From positions 1 to 64,000 of the forward strand of contig JBJXFF010000052.1 of assembly GCA_046153945.1 (NCBI GenBank): a stretch of DNA of 64,000 nt, in the 5' to 3' direction. Shown here piece after piece: positions 17,264 through 26,099 of this stretch (its first letter is position 1; every line of letters begins with the position of its first letter). The stretch comes from SXOA01 sp046153945. GTDB taxonomy: Bacteria; Planctomycetota; Planctomycetia; Pirellulales; Pirellulaceae. The notes beneath the pieces were generated by a model that worked only from the letters and a program-made list of their open reading frames with translations, made no database searches and had not been told where the DNA came from. Made by a program: the position numbers and the translations under genes.

Positions 17264-18757
17264 CTAGGAGCTTATTTGCGCGATGCCTGGAAGGACGATG
17301 CGGAAGGTACTTCCCTTCCCAATCTCGCTTTCTACTTCGATCCGACCTCCGTGAATGTCTTCCACGATGTGCTTGACGAGCGGCAATCCCAGGCCGGTGC
17401 CGGGTGCCATGTCCTTGTCTTTCTTGACGCGGTAGAACTTCTCGAACACCTTTTGGCAATCTTCAGGGCTCAGGCCGACGCCAGTGTCGTGCACTTCCAG
17501 AATGACTTCGCTTTCATTCAGCCGACTGCGGAGCGTTACAGTGCCGCCAAGGGGAGTGTATTTGAGGGCGTTGGAAATTAGATTGATGGCGGCTTGCAAC
17601 AGAGTGTCCCGATCGGCCAGCACACCCAAATAGAGCGGGCTAAGTTCGGCGACCAACTTCATGTTCTTCTGCTCCGCGGCCGGAAGCAGAACGTTGAAGG
17701 CTTCCTGTAAAAGCGGGTTGAGCGACAGCGGCGTTTTGTTGACTTGCACCACGCCGGCTTCTATGCGAGCCAAATTGAGCAGGTTCTCGATGAGTCGTTG
17801 CAGGCGGTTCGCCTGATCGTTGATGATGCGGAAGAACTCGTCCTTAGTGGTCTCGTCCTCCGCATCGCCGTCAGCCAGCAATTCCACGTAGGCCTTGATG
17901 CTGGCGAGCGGCGTTTTCATTTCGTGGCTGACCGCGGAAACAAATTCGGCGTTTCGCTTCTGAATGGCCTTAAGGCCGGAAATGTCCGTCATTACGGCGA
18001 CTGCGCCATGGTTGCTTGTCCTTTCACCGGCAACCTCAGCCGGACCAGACAGAGCCCGGCAGCAGATCTTGAACCAGGACTGACCGCCGTCTTGGCCGGC
18101 CAGGGCAATTTCACCCTGTCGATGTGAGGCGGCTTTGCGGCGGCGAGTTTCGGTCAAAAGGCTAATAAGTTCCTGGCAACGGTCAAGTTGCTCCAGGACC
18201 GGATGTTCGGCGTCGTCCATGTGCACACCGAGCAGGCTGCGTGCGCTGCCATTCGCAAGAATGACGTCGCCATGCTGATCAACAGCCACCACGGGGTCGC
18301 TGAGTCCGCTGAGGATCTCTTTGAGCTGGTCCCGTTCCGACGCCACTCTGCGGACTCGCACTTCCGCACCGGCACGCACATGCTCCGCCGACGCCAGCTT
18401 TTCCGCGAGCATCAAGAAGCACTCCCGCAACCTGATAAATCCGTCCGCCATCGCGTGCCCTGCCGGGAGTTCTGGCAATGCATCAGCAATTGCTTCAGGA
18501 GTCGCCGCGGAGGCATCGATTCGGCTCAGGGCCTCGAGATATCTGTGGGCACCATCGCTGTCTCGGAAGAGACCTCCATTCAATAGCAAGTAGCTTCCCA
18601 GGCCGACGACAATACCCCCAACAAACAGCCCGCCCCGCAGAAGCATCGTTGAGGGAACAAACATGGGCTCCAGAACCCACGCCAGGCCAATCGCGCACAG
18701 GCCAACGGCCAGCACGGCCGCGGTCAAGTGAGTTTTGGAGGAGAGGGGTGCGAGCAT
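17264..18757 (-). CDS. Membrane sensor histidine kinase with PAS domain
   Basis: A 497-residue kinase. Two hydrophobic segments near the N-terminus (HLTAAVLAVGLCAIGLAWVL and GGLFVGGIVVGLGSYLLL) anchor it with almost no periplasmic loop. A coiled linker leads to a PAS domain (about 165-290; DPVVAVDQHGDVILANGSA), then the H-box FVSAVSHEMKTPLASIKAY, N-box LISNALKYTP, G1 DTGVGL and G2 GTGLGLPLVKHI. The ATG at 18757 was taken as the start; the frame stays open to 18904, but that part has no recognisable features. It heads the kinase-receiver-STAS-ATPase-platform gene series. The lack of a large external loop suggests it reads a membrane or cytoplasmic cue. Confidence 0.9.
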   Translation of the reverse strand: MLAPLSSKTHLTAAVLAVGLCAIGLAWVLEPMFVPSTMLLRGGLFVGGIVVGLGSYLLLNGGLFRDSDGAHRYLEALSRIDASAATPEAIADALPELPAGHAMADGFIRLRECFLMLAEKLASAEHVRAGAEVRVRRVASERDQLKEILSGLSDPVVAVDQHGDVILANGSARSLLGVHMDDAEHPVLEQLDRCQELISLLTETRRRKAASHRQGEIALAGQDGGQSWFKICCRALSGPAEVAGERTSNHGAVAVMTDISGLKAIQKRNAEFVSAVSHEMKTPLASIKAYVELLADGDAEDETTKDEFFRIINDQANRLQRLIENLLNLARIEAGVVQVNKTPLSLNPLLQEAFNVLLPAAEQKNMKLVAELSPLYLGVLADRDTLLQAAINLISNALKYTPLGGTVTLRSRLNESEVILEVHDTGVGLSPEDCQKVFEKFYRVKKDKDMAPGTGLGLPLVKHIVEDIHGGRIEVESEIGKGSTFRIVLPGIAQISS

Positions 18758-19130
18758 GTTCTTCAGTAGTTTCGTCAAACAACGATACCGGGGTGCGCAA
18801 AGCGGAAAGCTCTGCCCACCTCGTGGCATTTCACGCAAGGCTACGTCAAGGAAAGTGAAAGTGTGGTCCGCGCCAAGCACATTCGGCGGCAAGTTGCTCC
18901 CCACCGACAGGGAATGGCCGCCGGTAGACTCCCTAAAATCGGCACAGAGGTTTCACGGAGTCGGCAATGGTGGCGGAGAATACCCTCCCGCGACCTGCCC
19001 TTGTCGCTTGCGCCTGAGGGCCTTATGATGACCGGCGGACCCTCAAAATCGGTGGGTTCAGGCGGCGTTTTCCCGTCTTTTGGACGTTCTAACCAGGTTC
19101 GCAAAAGTGCTGAATTTCTTGCTGGAAAGC
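18758..19130. other. Intergenic region between divergent kinase and yajC genes
   Basis: This 373-base stretch separates the histidine kinase start from the preferred yajC start and should hold promoters for both directions. No convincing hairpin, RNA gene or additional coding region was seen. Short frames exist on both strands, but they lack domain features and overlap one another. Upstream TTG (19080) and GTG (19107) alternatives for yajC would shorten the region. Confidence 0.5.
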
Positions 19131-19505
19131 ATGTGGCTGTTGGCCCAAGACGGTGCCAAAAAGGCCCCGGCAGATGATGCGGGGGGCTTCGGCTCCTTGT
19201 TTTCCCTTTCCAGCCCGCTCCTGCCCATGCTGATGATCGGCATCGTCTTCTATCTGATGATGATGCGGCCCGAGCAAAAGAAGCGGAAAGAGATGGAACA
19301 GCTTTTGGCGAACATCAAAAAGAACGACAAAATCATCCTCGGCAGCGGTATTTGCGGGACGGTGGTCAATGCGGAACCAAAATCGGTTTACGTCACAATC
19401 CGGGTTGATGAAAGCACGAATACCAAGCTGCGAGTGCTGCGGAGTGCCATTGTCCGGGTCGGCCAGCCGGACGAGGTCGAAGCGGATGCGAAGAGCGCCG
19501 GCTAG
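19131..19505 (+). CDS. yajC: Sec translocase accessory subunit YajC
   Basis: A 124-residue single-span membrane protein that associates with SecDF. It has an N-terminal Gly/Ala segment, one membrane helix (LPMLMIGIVFYLMMMRPEQ) and the conserved basic/beta part IKKNDKIILGSGICGTVV. The start is uncertain: ATG 19131 is preferred, giving the family's usual short N-terminus, while TTG 19080 or GTG 19107 would add 17 or 8 residues. It is followed by secDF 148 bases later on the same strand, the classical yajC-secD-secF order. Confidence 0.9.
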   Translation: MWLLAQDGAKKAPADDAGGFGSLFSLSSPLLPMLMIGIVFYLMMMRPEQKKRKEMEQLLANIKKNDKIILGSGICGTVVNAEPKSVYVTIRVDESTNTKLRVLRSAIVRVGQPDEVEADAKSAG

Positions 19506-19653
19506 CCGCGGTTTTCTGGGATCTCTGCTGGTTCGCTTGGCGGCCTTACCGCCTGTTTCTGGTTGTTTAGCATTTAGTAAATAGCAATTTGTATTTTGAA
19601 GAATCCGTACCTGCCCTTCTCCATCATCGGTCCGGGCCAAGGAAAGTCCTGCC

Positions 19654-22600
19654 ATGACAAGTGTCGCCTCCCTCCCGCTCCTGCTGGGTGCCAACCGCCT
19701 GCTTCCTCCCGGTGTTGGAGAGAAGCTGGAATTGCCCGGTTCCCTGCTGTTCGCCCTGTTTCTGGGGACCGTGATCAGCCTGCTGGGTGTCTTCATCCTG
19801 ATGATCTGGAAGCAGCTCAAGCTGGATGGGGGGCAGTACCTGCTCTGGTCCTTGGTCGGCGCGATTTTGCTCAGCCCGATCATCTATTTCGCCTTCCTTT
19901 TCAAGGACACGGGCATTTACGTCCTCGACATCTTTCGGCTCAGTGAAGCATCCCGAATTGGACTCGACGCGCGGAAGATTCCCGGAGTCGTTTATGTTCC
20001 GATTCTTCTGTTTGTCGCTTCTTTCGTACTTGGCGTTTTGGTGGGCAAGTGGCTGCGACTCAAGGAGATGGGCTGGCGGTTCGGCCTGATTATCGGCAGT
20101 TGCGTGGCAGCCATCGCAATCATTGCCCTGGGAGAATTCAAGCTGGGGGTGGATTTGCAGGGGGGCGTGATCCTGGTTTACGAAGTCGACGAGGTGCAGT
20201 CCAACAAACTGCTCCCTTCGGACAAGCAAGGCCAGTGGGATATGGAAGGGGTAGCCAAGACTCTGGGGCGTCGCCTAAACCCCGATGGACTGAAAGAACT
20301 TGTCATACGGGTCACTGGCACTAAGCAAATAGAACTCGTCGTTCCGGAAGTGGATGACGCCGAAATCGCGCGATTGAAGTTACAAGCTACGACAGGTGGA
20401 GTATTGCAATTCCTCATTGTTGCGGACAATCCCAGCCTTGATCGCAATGTGTACGACCGCGCCCGCGAGCAAGCGGCCTCCAAAAACAATGTCATCAAGG
20501 TGGATGATCGGGTCAGGGACAAAGAAGGTAATGTTATCGGGATGTGGAAAGGTGTGGCTCGCGTACGCGAAGGTGACGACCTAGCACCGTTTCGCGATCC
20601 CTCCGTCGCCAGCGGCTTAATTCGCGACAGGGCAACTGGAGAGATTATTGAACTGACGGACGCGGAGAGTGCTGATTTGGTAAAAGCTCTTGCGCTGCGA
20701 AAGATCAAGAAGATTGAAATCCTGTTGCGTTACGATTCAAAGTTAGACATTCGCGGAGAAGACTTGGGGCTTTCGCAGGTCGGCAAGGATGAGGATTTCA
20801 GTCCGTGTATTCTTTTCAATATGAAGGGGGACGGCATCACGAAGATGGGGCAATTGACTGCCAATAATCTTAAGCGACGATTGGCCATCGTATTCGACAA
20901 TGACTTGCTTTCCGCACCCACAATTCAAGACAGGATTAGCGACCATGGTCGTATTACCGGCCGGTTTTCGATGGAAGAAGTTAAGTTTATGGTCGAAATT
21001 CTGAAATCTGGAAGCATGCCGGTAGTGCTCAAGAAGGACCCCATCAGCGAGAACAAAATCGGCTCCTTGCTGGGCCTCGAGACAATCAACAGCGGTGGTC
21101 GGTCGATTGCCATTTCGCTGGTCGTCGTTTTGATTTTTACCGCGGTCTATTATCGCTTCGCCGGTCTCGTTGCCTGTGCGGCGCTGGTTCTGAATATCAT
21201 TCTCACCGTCGCCATCATGGTGATGTTGCAAGCACCGTTCACGCTCCCTGGCCTCGCCGGCATCGTGCTAACCGTCGGTATGTCGGTGGACTCCAACGTG
21301 CTCATCTTCGAGCGGATTCGCGAGGAATTGGCAAAGGGGGCCGCCCTGCGCATGGCCCTCCGCAACGGCTTTGACCGGGCGATGACAACGATCATTGACT
21401 CGAACTTGACCACGCTCCTTACGGCTGTCGTGCTGTATGCCATCGGCACTGACCAGGTGCGCGGCTTCGGCATTACGCTCACCCTGGGCATCATCACGAG
21501 CATGTTTACGGCCATCTTCTGTGCCCGCACGATCTTCGAAGCCGGCGAGCGGCTCAAGTCGCTGAAGACGCTGACGATGATGAAGTTCTTCACCCGGACC
21601 AATGTCGATTGGTGCAAATGGTTCCCCGTGGCAACGATCGCCTCGGTAATCCTGATTGCCGTTGGACTGGTTGCGACCGTTGCCCGCGGGATGGGCATTT
21701 TCGACATTGACCTGGCTGGCGGCACCAGCGTCACGATGATCCTGAGAGAGAGAATGTCCGATCAGGACGTCCGCAAAAGGCTGGAAGAGAACTTCGCCAA
21801 ATTGCAAGATTCCGGTGTTAAAGGGCGGATCGACTACACCGTCTACGAAATCTCGTTTCAGGGGCACGAGCCTCAGACCGTTTACCAGATTCTCAGCAAC
21901 ATTCCCGATGAAAAGGTCTTGCAAAAGGCGATTCAAGAGACATTTCGCAAGCCGGATGGAAGCGAGGGGCTGCAAACTCACAAGCTGGAGATCAGCAATA
22001 TCAAGACTCTGAGCCGGGCTGGGAGCACGTCGAAGGAAGGGACGGAATCGCCCGGGGGGGCTGGCCCCTTTGAAAGCACCGGGCCGGCTGCCAAGACTGA
22101 GCCGGAAAAGACAGTTCCGGAAAAGTCCGCTCCTGAGAAAACCGCACCCGAAAAGACTGAGCCGGCGAAGGAGACGAAGACCGAAGAGAAGCCCGCCGAG
22201 GAGAAACCTGCTGCGGAAGAGAAAAAGGATTCGGAGAAGCCGGCCGAAGAAAAGCCCTGTAGCGCTCAGGACGAAAAGAAGACTGAGGAGCCGGCTAAAG
22301 AAGAGACTCCCAAAGCGGATACTACATCGAAGGAGCCCGCCAAAACGGAAGAAGCGAAAGTGGATGGGACCAAATCGGAACCGGCTAAGTCCACCAAGGC
22401 CCCGCCGACTACACCTCCCGCAACGGAAACCCCTGGCCCGCGGACTGAACCGGAAGAAGCTCCGCCGGCCGCAAGTCAGTTCTTCGAAACCTCTGCCGAC
22501 ATTAAATTCCCCGGCAATAAGATCTCGGGGGGTGAACTCAAGGAGCGTCTCGAAAAGGCGGTCGAATCCGCGCTGTCGCAAAAACATCCTGTCGCCGTTA

Positions 22601-23382
22601 CCCGCAAGGATGCAACTTCCGGCCGGGAGTGGGATGGAAGAGATACAACGGCCCACGAGGATTGGACCGTGACGCTCCCAATTCCGGAAGCGCAGGCCAA
22701 GATCGTACTCGGAGAACTCAAGGGGAATCTGGAAAAAACGCCGGTCTGGCAGGCCACCAATAAGATCGAGGGGCAAGTCACCGTTGATACACAGCTCAAG
22801 GCCCTCACGGCGATTCTGCTGAGCCTGGTTGGCATTGTCGCTTATGTCTGGTTCCGTTTCCAAAGCCTAAGTTGGGGCATTGCCGCCGTGGTGGCCTTGG
22901 TGCACGACACGCTCGTGATGCTCGGCTTCATCGCCATGAGCTACTGGATGGCGGGAGTGCTCGGCTTCATGCAGGTCGAGGAGTTCAAGATCAGCCTCAC
23001 CATCGTGGCTGCGTTTCTGACGCTGATTGGCTATTCCATCAACGACACGATCGTCATTTTCGACCGCATCCGCGAAATCCGCGGCAAGAGCCCGGACCTG
23101 ACGCGGCACATGATCAACGAAAGCGTCAACCAGACCATGAGCCGTACCATTCTGACGACTGGCACGGTGCTCATGACGGTGCTGGTGCTGTATTTCGCGG
23201 GGGGCTCCGGGATCCACGCCTTTGCGTTCTCGATGATCGTCGGTGCGATTGCCGGAACCTACAGCACCGTGTTTATTGCCGCTCCACTGCTACTTTGGCT
23301 GCACAACAAGCCCGGGCCGGCTGGCGGCAAGGTGGCCAAGTCGATCATCACTGAAAAAACCTCGGCAGCGGCCAGGCAATAA
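19654..23382 (+). CDS. secDF: Fused protein-export subunit SecDF with large charged insert
   Basis: A 1242-residue fusion of SecD and SecF that uses the proton gradient to help pull proteins across the membrane. Extra helices lie at the N-terminus before the usual first SecD helix (FGLIIGSCVAAIAIIALG). SecD motifs follow: GVDLQGGV, then a periplasmic P1 domain and the TM4 region DSNVLIFERIREE. SecF begins near residue 650 with DIDLAGGTSV. Its periplasmic part is interrupted at about 790-940 by a Pro/Glu/Lys-rich stretch of PEK and AEEK units. SecF resumes with five helices and NDTIVIFDRIREIRG. A typical fused SecDF has about 750-1000 residues, so this one is enlarged. Confidence 0.95.
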   Translation: MTSVASLPLLLGANRLLPPGVGEKLELPGSLLFALFLGTVISLLGVFILMIWKQLKLDGGQYLLWSLVGAILLSPIIYFAFLFKDTGIYVLDIFRLSEASRIGLDARKIPGVVYVPILLFVASFVLGVLVGKWLRLKEMGWRFGLIIGSCVAAIAIIALGEFKLGVDLQGGVILVYEVDEVQSNKLLPSDKQGQWDMEGVAKTLGRRLNPDGLKELVIRVTGTKQIELVVPEVDDAEIARLKLQATTGGVLQFLIVADNPSLDRNVYDRAREQAASKNNVIKVDDRVRDKEGNVIGMWKGVARVREGDDLAPFRDPSVASGLIRDRATGEIIELTDAESADLVKALALRKIKKIEILLRYDSKLDIRGEDLGLSQVGKDEDFSPCILFNMKGDGITKMGQLTANNLKRRLAIVFDNDLLSAPTIQDRISDHGRITGRFSMEEVKFMVEILKSGSMPVVLKKDPISENKIGSLLGLETINSGGRSIAISLVVVLIFTAVYYRFAGLVACAALVLNIILTVAIMVMLQAPFTLPGLAGIVLTVGMSVDSNVLIFERIREELAKGAALRMALRNGFDRAMTTIIDSNLTTLLTAVVLYAIGTDQVRGFGITLTLGIITSMFTAIFCARTIFEAGERLKSLKTLTMMKFFTRTNVDWCKWFPVATIASVILIAVGLVATVARGMGIFDIDLAGGTSVTMILRERMSDQDVRKRLEENFAKLQDSGVKGRIDYTVYEISFQGHEPQTVYQILSNIPDEKVLQKAIQETFRKPDGSEGLQTHKLEISNIKTLSRAGSTSKEGTESPGGAGPFESTGPAAKTEPEKTVPEKSAPEKTAPEKTEPAKETKTEEKPAEEKPAAEEKKDSEKPAEEKPCSAQDEKKTEEPAKEETPKADTTSKEPAKTEEAKVDGTKSEPAKSTKAPPTTPPATETPGPRTEPEEAPPAASQFFETSADIKFPGNKISGGELKERLEKAVESALSQKHPVAVTRKDATSGREWDGRDTTAHEDWTVTLPIPEAQAKIVLGELKGNLEKTPVWQATNKIEGQVTVDTQLKALTAILLSLVGIVAYVWFRFQSLSWGIAAVVALVHDTLVMLGFIAMSYWMAGVLGFMQVEEFKISLTIVAAFLTLIGYSINDTIVIFDRIREIRGKSPDLTRHMINESVNQTMSRTILTTGTVLMTVLVLYFAGGSGIHAFAFSMIVGAIAGTYSTVFIAAPLLLWLHNKPGPAGGKVAKSIITEKTSAAARQ

Positions 23383-23419
23383 GCCCCATTTTTGCCGTTT
23401 GCAATGAGTCCACAAGCAT

Positions 23420-23450
23420 GGCCCCGCTATTCCAGCGGGGCCGTTTCTTT
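23420..23450 (+). terminator. Intrinsic terminator after secDF
   Basis: A perfect 9-base stem GGCCCCGCT/AGCGGGGCC with a 5-base loop is followed by GTTTCTTTT, a run of T that fits rho-independent termination. It lies 37 bases after the secDF stop and before the LysM gene start. Confidence 0.8.
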
Positions 23451-23586
23451 TCCCTCATCGCTACCATCGCGCGGTTCTCAATTTAGTTATTCGCCCTCTC
23501 GCCAAGGGGTCGATAAGCGAAGTGCGGCACTATTTCCAGGGAGGCGGATCGTACCAGATGCCGGCTGGAAGTTGGGAGCGCGCGAC

Positions 23587-24240
23587 GTGGCAAAAAAGCG
23601 AGTCCTCCTGGGCCTCTCGATCATCGCCGGCGGCGTCTGCGCGTCATTGCCGTTCCTGCGGGAAACTCCGCGGGCTTTTTCCACGTCGCCCAATTTGGCG
23701 TCCTCGCCTTCCCCTGCTTCTGTTCTCCCCCTCCTTGATCCGTCGGCTGCCAAAGTAGTCTCAGCCCCGCCAGCGGCGACCGAGTCCCCTCCCACCGGCC
23801 CCAGCCCTTACATCGACGACGGCTCTCAGCGGCTGGAAGGTGAACTCCCCAGCCGTTTGACGGCAACTTCGTCCATCGAAGAAGTCTCCGCTCTTCCGAA
23901 GGACAAATCCAACGCCCCGCCGCTGCTCCCTGTCAGCTTTCAAGTCAAGCAGCCTGAGGAATCAGCCGAGCGATGGGAGCCGGCCAAGTTGGCGGAAGGC
24001 CCCGCCGGTCCTCCCCGCGAATACAAGATTCGCAGGACTGACACGCTTGAAGACCTCGCCCTTCGATTGCTCGGTTCGCAGGACCGGGCCGAAGAGCTGT
24101 TCGAGGCCAACCGCAGCGTCCTCAAGGACCGCCACATTCTGCCATTGGGAGCCGTGATTCGCATCCCGGGCGGCGGCGTCGAGTCCCCTTCGGAGGCTCC
24201 GGAAACAGATCTACAGCCGGTTAGTCAGCCGGGCGATTAG
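23587..24240 (+). CDS. Membrane-anchored LysM-domain protein
   Basis: A 217-residue protein from a GTG start preceded by a GGGAG ribosome site. The N-terminus is basic then hydrophobic (VLLGLSIIAGGVCASLPF), a signal anchor. A long Pro/Ser/Ala-rich linker follows, and residues about 155-210 form one LysM-like motif (REYKIRRTDTLEDLALRLLG and AEELFEANRSVL), which in other proteins binds peptidoglycan or chitin-like glycans. The frame runs open to 23392, but that upstream part crosses the terminator and lacks domain features. It overlaps the end of the convergent DinB-like gene by 4 bases. Presumably it is a cell-envelope protein. Confidence 0.72.
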   Translation: MAKKRVLLGLSIIAGGVCASLPFLRETPRAFSTSPNLASSPSPASVLPLLDPSAAKVVSAPPAATESPPTGPSPYIDDGSQRLEGELPSRLTATSSIEEVSALPKDKSNAPPLLPVSFQVKQPEESAERWEPAKLAEGPAGPPREYKIRRTDTLEDLALRLLGSQDRAEELFEANRSVLKDRHILPLGAVIRIPGGGVESPSEAPETDLQPVSQPGD

Positions 24241-24704
24241 CCCAGAAGTGCAGCTCGCTTTTCAGCAATAAACTTGGCGTGGTGAGTGACGTGCCCAGTG
24301 ACACGGCGCAGGAGCGCTTCAAAAGTCATTTCCCCCGCTTCGCTATGCACTCCCGGTCGCTGGAAGTCGGCGGCCGGCAGAGTGCGCAGGATGCGTGTCA
24401 TGGACTGCCGGCAGGATTCAATGACATTCAGTTCCTCGGCCAGATCCCGCTGGTGATAGGCGAACTTGGCGGCGAAGGCGTTCTCATCCCGGCCGAAAAA
24501 CGTCGGCCGGTCCTGCACCAGGATAACCCTAAGCCGGTCGAGATAAACCGGCTCGAAATCGGCCAGGTGGCAAACCACTTCGAGGACGCTCCACTTGCCA
24601 GGAATGGGACGAGCGCGAACTTGCTCCGCGGAAAGACCGGCCACCAACTTGCGGAGTTCCGCGGGACCGGCAGCGTATTGGTCGATAAGGGCAGCGATGG
24701 TCAT
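24237..24704 (-). CDS. DinB/YfiT-like metal-dependent protein
   Basis: A 155-residue four-helix protein of the DinB family. The three metal-ligand histidines are likely in CHLADFEPVYLDRLR and VTGHVTHHAKFI. Members include thiol transferases and damage-induced proteins; the substrate here is unknown. The ATG at 24704 starts 7 bases beyond the end of the uracil-DNA glycosylase gene, with which it is co-transcribed. That neighbour is a DNA repair gene, which makes a stress role plausible but does not prove it. Confidence 0.85.
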   Translation of the reverse strand: MTIAALIDQYAAGPAELRKLVAGLSAEQVRARPIPGKWSVLEVVCHLADFEPVYLDRLRVILVQDRPTFFGRDENAFAAKFAYHQRDLAEELNVIESCRQSMTRILRTLPAADFQRPGVHSEAGEMTFEALLRRVTGHVTHHAKFIAEKRAALLG

Positions 24705-24711
24705 GGTTTGG

Positions 24712-25596
24712 CTACGCTTTCTTGGGCAATTCCACACCCATATCCTTGAGCAGCATCTGCATGTCGTCCCACACAAGCTTCTTGGCGTCGGGGGACCGCA
24801 ACAGGTACGACGGATGATACGTGGCAATCGCCTTGCTTCCCCGATAGGCAAAAAACTTGCTCCGCAGCCGTCCGATGGGCGTATCGGTTTCCAACAGCGA
24901 CTGGGCGGCGTGCGTTCCCAGACAGACGATGTACTCCGGCTGGAGAATCTCAAGCTGCCGCTCCCAAAACGGACGGCAGTTCGCAAGTTCCGCGGGGTCC
25001 GGCGGCCGGTTGTCCGGCGGGCGGCATTTGAGCGTGTTCAGGATGTAGACGTCTTCCCGCTTCCAGGTGCACGCCTCGATGATCTTGTTGAGAAGTTGCC
25101 CGGCCCGTCCGACAAAGGGCTCTCCCTTCTTGTCTTCGTCCGCCCCAGGAGCTTCGCCAAACATCACCACCCGCGGAGTGACATCTCCGACGCCGAACAC
25201 CGTCTGCGTCCGATACGCGGCTAGCTCGCGGCAGAGCTTGCACCCCTTCACCTCGCCACTGTTCATTGCTTCCATCGCCGCGGTCCGGACTTCTTTCCCG
25301 TTCAATTTCGGTGGATAGGGCTGATGGATCAGCGAGCCCGCGGCGGGAACAACGGGGGCAGCTTTCGCACGGGGCATATCGGGTTCCTTCCGGATCGGGG
25401 GCGAGATTGGTGCGGGCTGCGCGTGGGGTAGGCTTCCAGCCTGCCCGGCATCTGCCAGGCCGGCTCTGCTCGGCCTGGCACCTTCCACCGGCGGCGGTAG
25501 CTTCCCCAACTGCTGCACCCCCGCGCGCGACAAACTCTCCAGCCGCTGCGTCAGGATGCGGCGAGCGCGCGCCAGGGATGCGTCGTCGGTGGGCAT
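24712..25596 (-). CDS. Family 4-type uracil-DNA glycosylase with repeat-derived N-terminal linker
   Basis: A 294-residue iron-sulfur uracil-DNA glycosylase that removes uracil from DNA. The catalytic loop GEAPGADEDKKGEPFVGRAG, cluster cysteines in GCKLC and LKCRPPDNRPP, and the later LGTHAAQSLLET and YHPSYLLR blocks define family 4. A 90-residue Pro/Ala-rich region precedes the domain; part of it (25424-25479) is encoded by two palindromes, so the linker appears repeat-derived. The ATG at 25596 was chosen over a GTG at 25626 because the latter only adds a featureless tip. A DinB-like gene follows. Confidence 0.92.
   Translation of the reverse strand: MPTDDASLARARRILTQRLESLSRAGVQQLGKLPPPVEGARPSRAGLADAGQAGSLPHAQPAPISPPIRKEPDMPRAKAAPVVPAAGSLIHQPYPPKLNGKEVRTAAMEAMNSGEVKGCKLCRELAAYRTQTVFGVGDVTPRVVMFGEAPGADEDKKGEPFVGRAGQLLNKIIEACTWKREDVYILNTLKCRPPDNRPPDPAELANCRPFWERQLEILQPEYIVCLGTHAAQSLLETDTPIGRLRSKFFAYRGSKAIATYHPSYLLRSPDAKKLVWDDMQMLLKDMGVELPKKA
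25424..25479. repeat. Two palindromic elements inside the uracil-DNA glycosylase gene
   Basis: First, AGGCT/AGCCT around TCC (25430-25442), flanked by GGT and GCC; second, a perfect 9-base stem GCCAGGCCG/CGGCCTGGC with an 8-base loop (25454-25479). They sit in the part encoding the Pro/Ala/Gly linker, outside the conserved enzyme domain. They are read through in frame. Confidence 0.75.
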
Positions 25597-25655
25597 AGCA
25601 TCGTTATAGGAAGACGGAGCGACCACGAGAAGCAGAGATCGGAGACAATTCCTGG

Positions 25656-25892
25656 TTACAATTCGTCTCCAGTTTGCGGCGGTCGTTTCGCGACTTTCGC
25701 CAGCACCTTTTTGAACTTCCGCTTATCCGCCCGCTGCGCCCGTTCATTCAGATAGCTTTCGGTAGCCAGGGCCGAAACCTTCTCGGCCACCGCCGTCGTA
25801 ATGAACTGGTTGATCGAGACATTGTCGCGCTCGGCGAGGTCGCGCAGCGACCGATGGAGCGAGTCCGGCAAACGCAGGCTGATATTGCTCAT
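25656..25892 (-). CDS. Ribbon-helix-helix DNA-binding protein
   Basis: A 78-residue protein whose first 45 residues match the RHH family seen in HicB-like and similar antitoxins (SNISLRLPDSLHRSLRDLAERDNVSINQFI). The rest is a basic C-terminal tail (DKRKFKKVLAKVAK). The ATG at 25892 starts right at the domain; the frame extends to 25913. Antitoxins normally pair with a toxin gene, but no toxin-like frame flanks it, so it may be a solitary transcription factor or an orphan antitoxin. It is 59 bases upstream of the glycosylase gene start on the same strand. Confidence 0.82.
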   Translation of the reverse strand: MSNISLRLPDSLHRSLRDLAERDNVSINQFITTAVAEKVSALATESYLNERAQRADKRKFKKVLAKVAKRPPQTGDEL

Positions 25893-26099
25893 TTCGCTTC
25901 TCCCTACTTCCACTATAGTCCGAGGCGCAAGTTCCTTCCGCAGCCTCCAACCACCAAAAATCCTACCATTAATTTGGCCTGTTTCCCAACTCTCCGTCTC
26001 TCTTTCTCTCCCTACGCTCCTCGCCCCCCCGCCCCTCAGTGACTATGATAAGAGTGGGGAATTTCCCCCATTTAGCCGCTCCGAAAGCTTCGCCGCCCC

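Noticed and set aside
21268..22863. Minus-strand frame opposite secDF (531 codons)
   Set aside because: The translation is Arg/Phe/Gly-rich, produced by the charged repeat region in the opposite frame.
25656..25892. Complete toxin-antitoxin pair
   Set aside because: Only the ribbon-helix-helix protein is present; neighbouring genes are a DNA glycosylase and der, and no toxin-like frame is adjacent.
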